From Selaginella tamariscina (lineage: Eukaryota; Streptophyta; Lycopodiopsida; Selaginellales; Selaginellaceae), in NCBI GenBank assembly GCA_003024785.1, contig PUQB01000034.1:31083-95082 (forward strand): DNA of 64,000 nt, read 5' to 3'. The translations under genes were made by a program, and so were the position numbers. This document shows positions 12,361-22,695 of the stretch, piece after piece; the first letter of the stretch is position 1, and each line of letters opens with the position of its first letter. Under the pieces are notes generated by a model. That model did not search any database, had not been told where the DNA came from, and saw only the letters and a program-made list of their open reading frames with translations.

Positions 12361-13640
12361 TAAGAGAGAATGTAAGAGAGTGAATCTTTATAAGTATTTT
12401 TAAATTTGTTTATAATACTTACTTGTAAACAGCACTGAAGGCGCCGTGCTTTCCTATAAAGAATAGCACCCAATTTAATCTCGCTCCTGAGATGATCACT
12501 ATGAAGAAAAAAGAAGATCTAAAGAGTGAAAAATACAGAAATGAAGAAACCCTTGCCGGAGAAAGAACCAGATCTGAATTTGAGTGGGAAATTAAATGCA
12601 TTTTCAAATTTACATGTCAGACCGACAATACATATGTCAGAAATTCAAATTTTTTAAAAAGAACAGAAAATAAAATTTAAGATGAGTTGACACAAATATC
12701 CGACACTCTGACATATCTCCAGTTCCAATAAGTATTTTAAAATTGCATTTAATATTATTCAAGTGATTCAAGCTGTTTAATATTACGAAATTTTAGACTA
12801 TATTCTACATTCTTAGTATTCAAGTATATTTATATTATATATATATATATAAAAATATATACTTATACAATAAATAAATTGATATATTATTATGTATCAT
12901 TTAAAATATATTCATAGTCTGTTTATTATTATTATTTTCTTAATTACTCGAGTATTTAGTTTTCATTTCCTAGTATCAATGGGATATTCTTTAATATTTT
13001 ATTAATATTTGAAGAATATTCTAATATTAACCTGATTATCATAATTAAATTAGTCTTGTTCTTAATTATTGCAGTAATTATTCTACATTTGTATATATTA
13101 ATGGGATTTTCTCAATTAATTTGTTATTATTTCAAGAATATTCATGTGTTAAACCTTATTATCAATATTAAATTAATACACACTATGAACATATTTTAAA
13201 TTATACATAATAATACATCATTTTATCTAAATATAGTCATATATAATTTTAATAATATATATATTAATATCATTTCCTTAATTACTTGAGTAATTAATCT
13301 TCTTTATATTAATGGGATATTCTTTATTATTTTCTTATTATTCCAAGAATATTCCAATATTAAACATGATTATGATAATTAATTTAGTTAATTATTTGAG
13401 TACTTAATTTACATTTGTATATATTAATGGGATTTTCTCAATTAATTTCTTATTATTTCAAGAATATTTCAATGTTAAACCTTTTTTATCAATATTAAAT
13501 TAATATATATTATTAAAACTATATATGGCTATATATTAGATAAAATCATATATTATTATGTATAATTTAAAATATGTTCATAGTGTGTTTATTAATATTA
13601 TTTTCTTAATTATTCGATGTTTGTTTTGCACACATATATA
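12361..13640. repeat. AT-rich internal block of the element
   Basis: This contains no gene. It matches 27600-28880. It starts with a conserved stretch (AGCACTGAAGGCGCCGTGC) and then has about four degenerate units beginning TTAATGGGAT and followed by AAGAATATTC, at about 12976, 13099, 13310 and 13425. Confidence 0.7.
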
Positions 13641-13854
13641 AACACAATCATAAATTTACACACGCATTACAAGAACTTACAAAAACACATATGCACACAC
13701 ATGCACAACCCTAAACCAAACTGAAGAAATAGGTTGCTTCTTTATTGAAAACATCATGTTCAACGCATGTATGATATATGTACTCAATCTGTGTGACTGT
13801 ATGTAACACATTGAATTTACATGTGTAATATTTATATTAAGCTTATTGGAAGCA

Positions 13855-13882
13855 AACCCTAAACCCTAAACCCTAAACCCTG
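13855..13882. repeat. Short interstitial telomere-type repeat
   Basis: About three and a half units of CCCTAAA, the plant telomere repeat, lie inside the element's internal block. The equivalent site in the copy at 28977 has only CCCTAAACC, so the units expanded in copy I. Confidence 0.8.
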
Positions 13883-14448
13883 TGTATACATGTGTGTACA
13901 AAAATAATTTTTCAACACTCTCTCTTCACACCATGCATGATCCATCCTAAACCCTAATATGTAACACAATGAATTTACTCATGTAATATGTATGTATGTC
14001 TGTGTGTATACACGTGTGCATGTATATATGTGTACTTTCTGTCTTCTCTCATACATACACACCATGCATGATCCATGTTAATATGTACTGTCTCTCTTCT
14101 CTCAAACATACACACCATGCATGATCCATAATATGTATTGTCACTCTTCTCTCATACATACACCCACGCACACGCACGCACACGTGATACACCCACGCAC
14201 ACGCACGCACACGCACGCACATGTGATACACCCACGCACACGCACGCGCTAATAATATAATGAAAGAATATTCGTTTAGGGCGAATCTATATTTTATTCT
14301 TGTTAGGGTTTAAGTATATTCTCAGAAGGAATATTCTATTAGGGTTAATATATATATTTAATTCCTTTAGGGTTTAGTTATATTCTTAGGGTTTCAAGAG
14401 GTGGCGGCTGTGAAATCGGCAGCGGCGGCTGTGCACACAGGTGAGATC

Positions 14449-14481
<33 letters not shown>

Positions 14482-14748
14482 ATATGTATAGGAGTGTGCG
14501 TATAAATTTATTTATTAGTTTTATCTCTCGCACACACACGCACATTCCTGTGTATGTATATGTGTGTGTGGGTGTGTGTTTGTTTATCTGTATGATTTTA
14601 TTTGTTTCGCTCACACACGCATACACACGATATACATATACACATATATATATATACCTATATACATATATACATACATATATTATGTGTACCAGTATCT
14701 GTAAATTTTTTTTTATTGATCTATCTCTCCCACACACACGCACACTGC

Positions 14749-14793
<45 letters not shown>

Positions 14794-15170
14794 TATATAT
14801 ATATATATATATCAATGCATATTAACAAATAGTATACAACACTAGTTTATATATATGCTTATATATTCATATGGGTTATATATCTATATACACACATATA
14901 TATGTGTGTGTGTTTATCTGTATAATTTTATTTATTTATTAGTTTTATCTCTCGCACACACACGCACATTCCTGTGTATGTATATGTGTGTGTGGGTGTG
15001 TGTTTGTTTATCTGTATGATTTTATTTGTTTTGCTCACACACGCATACACACGATATACATATACACATATATATATACCTATATACATATATACATACA
15101 TATATTATGTGTACCAGTATCTGTAAATTTTTTTTTATTGATCTATCTCTCCCACACACACGCACACTGC

Positions 15171-15236
<66 letters not shown>

Positions 15237-15985
15237 ATCAATGCATATTAACAAATAGTATACAACACTAGTTTATATATATGCTTATATATTCATATGG
15301 GTTATATATCTATATACACACATATATATATGTGTGTGTTTATCTGTATAATTTTATTTATTTATTAGTTTTATCTTTCGCACACACACGCACACTCCTG
15401 TGTATGTATATGTGTGTGTGTGTGTGTGTTGTTTATCTGTATGATTTTATTGTTTCGCTCACACACGCATACACACAATATACATATACACATATATATA
15501 TACCTATATACATATATACATACATACAACACTAGTTTATATATATGCTTATATATTCACAGACTCTCTCTCTTTCTCTATGGATTATATATTTATATAC
15601 ACACATATATATGTGTGTGTTTATCTGTATAATTTTATTTTTTATTAGTTTTATCTTTCGCACACACACGCACACTCCTGTGTATATATATGTGTGTGTG
15701 TGTGTTTGTTTATCTGTATGATTTTATTTGTTTCGCTCACACGCATACACACGATATACATATACACACATATATATACCTATGTACACACATATATTAT
15801 GTGTACCAGTACTGTATAATTTTATTTATTTATCTATCTCTTGCACACACACGTACACTCCTATACATACATACATACATACATATATATATATATATAC
15901 ACACACACACATATATATATGTGTGTGTTTTTATCTGTATAATTTTTTTATTTATTAATTTTATCTCTCGCACACACGCTAAGGC
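13883..15985. repeat. Microsatellite block with about 420-bp tandem units
   Basis: The block is CA/TG-, TA- and CACGCA-rich. Within it a larger unit recurs at about 14519, 14941, 15367 and 15650, each starting near TTTTATCTCTCGCACACAC or a variant. The first two periods are about 422 and 426 bp and the third about 283 bp. Open frames here encode Tyr-Ile-His-Thr low-complexity strings and are not genes. Confidence 0.85.
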
Positions 15986-15989
15986 CCTT

Positions 15990-17540
15990 CGAGCGGCGGG
16001 ATTAATCCCCCCGCTATAGGTTTATAGCCTCGGCGGCGGGATTAATCCCGCTGCTATATGGTTGGGGCCATGGCGGCGGGATTAATCCCGCCGCCGCGGC
16101 CCTTCACGTAGGCTATGGGCGGCGGGATTAACTCGCCGCTGTACGACAAACCGAAGAGCGGCGGGATTAATCCCGCCGCCCATGGCCTGCGTGAGGGGCC
16201 TCGGCGGCGGGATTAATCCCGCCGCCCATGGCCTGCGTGAGGGGCCTCGGCGGCGGGATTAATCCCGCCGCTCACCCATGCCCTGCGCGGAATGCGGCGG
16301 GATTTATCTCGCCGGCAATGGCCTGTGTGAAGGCCCTAATGGGCGAGATTAATCCCCCGGATTCCGCACAGGGCATTTACAGGGGATGGGCGGCGGGATT
16401 AATCCCGCCGCCCAGGGAATTCACGCAGGACATGAATGGCGGATTAATCCGGCCCCACGCTCATGCCCTTTGCGGAGGGCGGCGGGATTAATCCCGCCGC
16501 TCAGGCACTTCCGCAGGATATAAGCGGCGGGATTAATCCCCCCCACCCATCCCTGTTCAAAATGCCGCAGCCAATATATATGTGTGAGCGCATGATTTAC
16601 GAGAGGGCGGCGGGATTAGTCCTCTCCGAACCTTCATTACCCGGTGGCGGGATTAATCTCCGAACCTTCATTACCCCATTGGTATGTTGAATCAATCCCG
16701 ACTAACTCTGTCTGAGACGGAGAAGGTTTACAAAATACCAATGGAGGGAACTAGAAGGGTGGTGGGATTAATTTCACCATCCCTTACATGGTGGGCGGGA
16801 TTAATCCCGCCGCGTACGCATGCCCTGCGCGGAATCGGGCGGGATTTATCCCGCCGCCATTGGCCTGCCTGAAGGGCCTAGGCGGCGGGATTAATCCCGC
16901 AAGATTTCGCACAGGGCATTGGCGGCGGGATTAATCCCGCCGACGACTAAGGCCCGAGTGAAGGGCCTGGGAGGCGGGATTAATCCCGCCGGACGCCATT
17001 CCCTGCGCGGAATCGGGCGGGATTATCCCGCCGCCATTGGCCTGCTGAAGTGCCTAGGCGGCGGGATTAATCCCGCCCGATTCCGCGCAGGGAATTGGCG
17101 TCCGGCGGGATTAATCCCGCCGCATAGGGACCGAGTGAAGGCCCTGGGCGGCGGGATTAATCCCGCCGAGTCTTCAATGCCTGTTGGAGGAATGAATCCC
17201 GCCACCCTTCCTTTTTTCTCCATTGGTGAGTCGGACCAATCCCAAACGTTTCTGTCTGAGACGTAGAAGGTTTACAACATACCAATGGAGAGAATGGGAA
17301 GGGTGGGGAAATTCATTTAACCATCCCTTACATGGTGGGCGAGATTAATCCCGCCCCTTTCTGGAGTCACTGAAGGGGTGTGAGAAATAAATCCTGCCCA
17401 GTTCTCTCTGAGACCGAGAAGGGTGGCAAGATTAATTCCGCACTCCCGTTCAAGGCCTCCAGAAAGGTGGCGAGATTAATCCCGCCCACTCTTTCAGGAG
17501 GCATTGAAGGGGTGGCGAGATTAATCCCGCCGCACCTTCC
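15990..17540. repeat. Palindrome array, gene-proximal (about 30 units)
   Basis: This is the longest array in the window. The left part has spacers of the CATGCCCTGCGCGGAAT and GAAGGGCCT type with 39-46 bp spacing; the part closest to the gene has longer spacers (for example around 17180-17540). Spacers occur in both orientations, so neighbouring units are themselves mutually inverted. Equivalent arrays are at 30426-31480 and 60590-61545. Confidence 0.9.
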
Positions 17541-17645
17541 ATGTGAATATATATGTGTATTAGTATATATAAGTTGCATATCTCATTTTATTTACTTTTA
17601 TCATCTTATCATAATATTTCGAGTAAAAGCTAGGAATCTATGTAA

Positions 17646-17732
17646 AACTGTCCAGAGCTCACATTTGTGGTGGTTCTAAAACGAAATGTTATCTTTCTTT
17701 TGCACTAACACAAATGTGAGCTTCGGACAGTT
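17646..17732. repeat. Conserved 24-bp inverted repeat (hairpin) upstream of ParB-like gene
   Basis: The left arm 17646-17669 (starting AACTGTCC) and the right arm 17709-17732 (ending GGACAGTT) are inverted copies separated by about 39 bp. The same structure at the same place is found at 31595-31681 and 60391-60477. It lies between the palindrome array and the transcribed region, so it may be regulatory, a recombination site, or a small nested insertion shared by all copies. Confidence 0.75.
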
Positions 17733-17874
17733 AATTACGTCTACTTCTCTCTGTGTATTATTTTTGTATATTCGGGTTTATACAAGTGTGTGTGCGTTTT
17801 TATATAATTTATATTTATAGTGTATTATTTTGCAGAAGGACGATTTGATCAAACAAGGAGATCGAGTCATTAGT

Positions 17875-20800
17875 ATGGAGTCGTCGTCAAATTCTGGGTA
17901 AGAATTAAAATAAAATCTGTTATACTCGGATACTTGAACTAATCATTTTTGTATTCAGATGTGGAATTGAGGTGACATTAAAGACAAGAGCAGGAGAAGA
18001 GATGGGCAGGGGGATTCTGGAATCAACTTGGCCATATTTTAAGATAAATGGGAAGCGCATTGGAGCAACCATGGTTGCTGTCAAATTAACCTCTGTCACA
18101 TCTCATGGACAAGCAAAACAATGGAAAGTAGATTCGCTAGTCAAGCACCCGAAAGCAGGCTGCGAACCCAGATTGGACGATGCTCGACACATATGCCTTG
18201 TTCCATCCAATGTCACGTTCTCGGATCCAGAGGTCGTCAGTTACAACATTAATTTCGGGTGGTTTTGTCGACTTGTGGATAATGACGTTCACGTGTTCAC
18301 TAATGATGTTGACCTTGGAGTTCTTCTTCAACTCAACGAAAGCCCATCTATGGAGGGGATCCATCTGGATGTCTACTTCGAAGATCTTCAGACTCATCGA
18401 GTAGGTGTATTGTCAGGAGATATTGCTTCACAATACAGAAAATCAGCAAGTGGAGCAATCTTCCCTCTTCACATTGAAGAAGAACACAGCGACATCATAA
18501 GGAGATTGAGAGGGTGGCTCGGTCTCAGGTTCTCTACAGATCACGTTCAATTTGCTTAGGAAGCTTTGGGAGCTGGAAGAGTGTGCCGAGAACACTAGAA
18601 CAGCTGCAGTCGGGGATCACACATGTTGATTCGGAAAAAGAAAATCATCAATCGTTTTGTCAGCTGCACCTGTGGCATCTCATGCTGCAATAAGTCACAA
18701 GGAAATGATGTTGGATGATAAGATTTATCCTTGTAGGGTTAAATATTGCAGCGTCAACCCAAACTTCAATTACAGGCCACTCAACCAGGAACGTGTAGCT
18801 GAGCTCATGGAGAAGATGAAGGACGACAATTCTTATACCGTTCCACATAATGCTGTTTTGTGTCCATACTATGAAAGAAGGAAGGGCTGACAAAGTCTGG
18901 ATCACAACACCAGAACAACTCATGAAGATTCAGACGGAGAATAAAAATCTATCAAGTACTACATCATTAGTGGCCAGCACACAATAACGGCAGCCCAACG
19001 ACTTCTCGAGAACACAACAAAGGAACGATGGCAACAAAACTTTCCGAGCATACCCGTGAGAAGCTGACAAAAAGATCGGCGTTTTTAGCTAAGCCGAATC
19101 TCACAATCGAGCAGTACCATAAGTTATCGGCGGAATGGGACGCTGCCGACACCAACCACTACAACAGCAAAATATGGGAGAAGTTTAAACACACGCGAGC
19201 CGTGTGGGAATCTCTTCAGCGACCACAAAGAGCTACCGCAGGGAATACACAATCTGCGGAATACCGGGTAAGCAAATTGTTTGGGCGGGATTTATCTCGC
19301 CGGTATATTAATCTGTCTTTTTCCTCAGAGAGTTGAAGAAATTGCAGCAGTTGATTTTGCCCAGGTGGGCGGGAAGGAAACATCCTTTCTGATGATGTTG
19401 ATTTCTTGCCCCGAAGATAGGATCTTTGCCAAATGGTTGGGGATTATGGAATCCTTTTCAAAAGGAACACTGAAGAAGAAGCAGACAAGTGAAGGGGAGC
19501 CCTCAGAAAAGTCTGCAAAGAAACCCAGTAAGACGCCGAAGGCTAAGTCTGTTCAATCTACAAAGGATGTAGACAACGATTTCAAGCTCACATGGTTGAA
19601 GCCTTTAAATGGAACAACGATGGAGGAGATGGAAGTCTTGGCTGATTTGGTGATCGATGGCAAACTACAAATTAATAACAGCAGCCCAACCTCTCCTTTT
19701 CATCTCAAGGCAATGGAGTTGAAGACGGTCAGGCATTTCAAGGAGTGGTTGGGAATACACTGCCACAAACTGGGTTGGACCTCGACTTCAACATATGAAG
19801 AGGTCAGCAAATATTTGCATGTGACGAACGATGATATGCTTGTCGAATGGGTGAACCAATCGGAAGATCTGGCAAGAATCTATTGCACGCCAACGCCAAA
19901 AAGGAGAACATTGGGATGACGCCTTCTCTTATGGCAGTCCTTCAGCAGCGGAGAACCGAATTGAACCTTATAAAGGAGGATGCTACGAATCACGACAAGC
20001 CCTACAGATGTTTGTTGTTAGATTCGGAGACTTTATGGGGTAACATCACTGCTTGTAGGAAACCGTTTCAATTGTTCGTGATGGATCGGCGGGTGTCAAA
20101 AAATCTTTCGACAGATAGGGCACTAGAGGATCTGGTGGAGAAACTTAGCCGTGCAAGCATATACATAGAAGGTATTTATTATTGAATTCATGCTTGCGCT
20201 CTTCACTGATACCTACTTTTTCAGGTATTTATTTCTTGATTCTTGCTCATGTCACCGATACTTTTGCCTTCGCCTTCGCCAAGAAGAATAGACATCGTTG
20301 GACAGGATTTTATATGAACGATGCTAATCCCAAGTGCATTGATACCGTTGTTCACTTGGTTGTTAGGAATGCGCCAAACAATTTCAAGCTTCCAAATGAC
20401 TGGCCAGGCATCTGTTTGCACTCCAACGGCCCTGAACCTCCATCCGATACACCGATAGGTATGAGTGACGTATTCGGCAATGTACGTTATCCAAACATTA
20501 CAAGTCAAGCGGCACGGAGCATCGTCAACTTGATCAGGGGTCCTCACAGTGATGCGTGGGTTTTTGACTACTGCACTAGGGGGTCCGTCTTGAAGGAGTG
20601 TTACCTTCGGCATACATGTGTGTTTGCCGTTGAAAAGGATAAGACCATGGTTGAGGACCTGAACAAGTGGATAGATTGGGTCTCAACTGAGTACCCCAAC
20701 GAATCCATAAAGGCGTATTTGAGAAAGTTCCCTCCAGATAAGTGCGATAGCTCTGAAGGTGAATCTGGTTCAATCTCGGAGTCTGAGAACGAACTTCAAT

Positions 20801-20970
20801 CAGATATTAGACCGGAAGTTATCTCGAGGAGTACAGAACATTCGCACACTCCAGGACCCATGGAAACATCAATAGAAGATGCAGAAGATCTTGAACCATC
20901 TCACAAGCGGCTTAGACCTTCTTCGCCTCACTCAGAAGGTAATAGCGAAGAAGAATTGATAATGAATTGA
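17875..20970 (+). CDS. ParB-like / degenerate DNA-methyltransferase-like protein, copy I
   Basis: Proposed exons are 17875-17897, 17959-19267, 19329-20171 and 20225-20970, with short introns and good GT-AG borders. The copies at 31824 and 60249 support them. The N-terminal part (to about 18500) is unrecognised. A ParB/sulfiredoxin-like segment at about 18715-19015 includes YYIISGQHTITAAQ, like the ParB G.HR..AA motif. A Lys-rich linker follows at about 19470-19570. The C-terminal part looks like a permuted amino-methyltransferase: a DPPW-like position reads LLDSETLWG (about 20020), and the later SAM-motif position reads VFDYCTRGSVLKE...AVEKD (about 20560-20635). Both catalytic signatures are degenerate, so binding rather than methylation is likely. 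An acidic Ser-rich tail ends the protein. Single-base homopolymer losses (for example near 18497 and 19870) break this copy, and the 60249 copy is intact at those points. Function is inferred from fold-like similarity only. Confidence 0.6.
19268..19328 (+). promoter_or_regulatory. Intron of ParB-like gene carrying one array palindrome
   Basis: This 61-bp GT-AG intron contains GGCGGGATTTATCTCGCC (about 19285-19302), a one-off copy of the array palindrome. The inverted copy of the gene has the same insertion (about 58815-58832). It is the only such palindrome I see inside a gene of the element. Confidence 0.7.
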
Positions 20971-21173
20971 TAGAGTGAGAATAGTTGTAAATGAGTGTAA
21001 CATAAGGCATTTTTGTATATTTCTTTTATATTTGTACAGAAAATAAATTCTCAAGGATTAATGAAGCTTTTAGTTCAAACATGGGTCACACATTAACAAG
21101 GTAAATAATATACCTTGATAATTTTAAGGTCAGCTAATTATCATTTTGCAGATGTAATGAAATAATTGAGAAC

Positions 21174-22407
21174 ATGGATTTTCAGCATTGCATGAGGTAA
21201 GAGAGGGGTTTGGCGACAATTTCTTGTGCCACATGTCAGAATGACAGAGTTCATGCAGGAAATGGATAATAATGCAGCTCAAAACATCGTTACCATGGGG
21301 GCCACTTCATCATCATTTTTATTGGCTTCAGTTCCGAAATCAATTTCTTCAGCGCATGCAATATCTGAATCTTGTAAGGATGATGTACAATTAAATGATG
21401 AAGGGATAGGCAACGAGATAGTGGCAACGGATAAATGTGAAAGGGAGCAAACAAGTGATTTGCAAAGTATTCAAGAGGCAACGCTATCTCATGTTACTCA
21501 TGGCCATATTGTGTTGTTGGATGTCAATGGTGTTCTGCTTCATCGACAAAGGCCCCAGGATAGAAAAAAAGAAATCAAACAAGGAGATTTCATTCCTTGT
21601 CATGGTAAATTTCGATATGATATTATTTTTCGTCCAGGGTTGGATCGTCTCTTTCAAAAGCTTAAGGAGATGGGTGCGCTTGTGGGGATTTGGTCATGCA
21701 TGCAGATTCATAACTTAACACCGCTGTTGAATTTACTTAAGAAACATTGTAGTGTTGCAGAAGAGGTGATTCGTAAAGATTGGATTTTTGACCAGCGAAT
21801 GTGTCATAAACCTCTCGAATTTCACAATATAAGAAAGGAAAGCAAGCCATACTTCTTCAAGAATGAAAGAATAATTGGGACTCATGGGGAGATCAGTCGC
21901 TTAAGGATAATGAAGAACGCACAGATGTTAGTAGTAGACGACTCTCCTCAGAAGGCTATGCTCAACCAAAACATTGCTTGTATTCATCCAATCACTTTCG
22001 ATCCATATTCTGATACCGATATCATGGATGAGCTAGTGAACTACTTGGATACGTGCCTCAGAAAGAAGAATCTCGAAAATTTTTGTGAGCAGTATCCACC
22101 GTATCATACATTTCCTGAAGCTTTTCTTTCTCGTGATATTGAATTTTATAAAATGAAGGATAGCAACCGGGCGCTTTATAATATTATTCTTAAGGAACGT
22201 CAGTTTTTAGATGAGCCTTTATGCAGACCTTCTCTTATCACATCTTATGTATTAACAAGGATGGCAACTCCCAATTGCATTCGTGAGAGTGTTAAGTGGT
22301 GGCAACAACATCAAGATATTGACCAAAATGATTTGATTAATCCGGAGAGTGATGATTTAGACAAAATGAAAAGATTTCTTTGTATGATAGAAAGAAAGTA
22401 TTTATAA
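21174..22407 (+). CDS. FCP1/HAD-phosphatase-like protein carried by the element
   Basis: A 393-codon frame opens at 21226. An alternative start at 21174, with a 43-bp intron 21197-21239, reads MDFQHCMR into the same frame. The central domain has HAD-type motifs in order: LLDVNGVLLHR, WSCMQ, a Lys region (YFFKNERIIGTHGE) and VVDDSP. This order is typical of FCP1/NIF-like C-terminal-domain phosphatases. The second catalytic Asp of DxDx(T/V) is Asn, as in a set of plant FCP1-like proteins, so activity is uncertain. The C-terminal 150 residues are element-specific. It follows the ParB-like gene on the same strand by about 200-250 bp and is the last gene before the terminus. This copy is intact; the copy near 56938-55719 is broken. 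Confidence 0.7.
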
Positions 22408-22695
22408 AAAATTAACATGTTGATAAGAAAATGATTTCATTTGTAATTATGTTTGATAGTATTTCTTCATTATTGTAAACTATTTTTAGAATAATATGAA
22501 TATTCTAAGATATTTTAGGAATATTCCTTACTAAGTAAGGTTATTGAAGGATTAATTAATTAATTAATTAATATTTAAGGCTTAATTACATATTAATTAA
22601 ATGATTAATTAATAATTAAAACTTAAGTATTAATTAGTAATTTATTTTATATTCCCATTTTCACGTATCATGCCCACTTTAGTTACAACGTGCAT
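22408..22695. repeat. AT-rich right end and terminal inverted repeat of copy I
   Basis: Several TTAATTAA-rich runs precede the terminus. The last 27 bp (22669-22695) are the inverted counterpart of the left termini at 23915, 53806, 61697 and 62220. Read inward from 22695, the terminus is ATGCACGTTGTAACTAAAG. Confidence 0.75.

Larger units (their letters stand above)
12013..22695 (+). mobile_element. Large DNA element, copy I (right part, with right terminus)
   Basis: From left to right this holds a partial palindrome array, AT-rich block, microsatellite block, second array, hairpin, ParB/methyltransferase-like gene, FCP1-like gene, AT-rich end, and terminal repeat ending at 22695. The sequence right of 22695 is the 5' region of an inverted FCP1-like gene from an older copy, so the terminus is a genuine insertion boundary. 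The left part with the transposase gene is replaced by the inverted fragment at 8446-12012. Confidence 0.75.

Noticed and set aside
13855..13882. A chromosome end
   Set aside because: Only a few CCCTAAA units lie inside a multi-copy element, with element sequence continuing on both sides.
14049..15958. Open frames encoding Tyr/Ile/His/Thr-rich strings
   Set aside because: They are translations of CA/TA microsatellites in several frames, not conserved as coding in copy II.
17875..20970. An active restriction-modification or DNA methylation system
   Set aside because: The DPPW and FxGxG positions are degenerate and no restriction nuclease is visible. A binding role is more plausible.
17875..22407. 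The ParB-like and FCP1-like genes as a single fused protein
   Set aside because: A stop at 20970 is followed by about 200 bp without a continuing frame, and the second gene has its own start in both copies.
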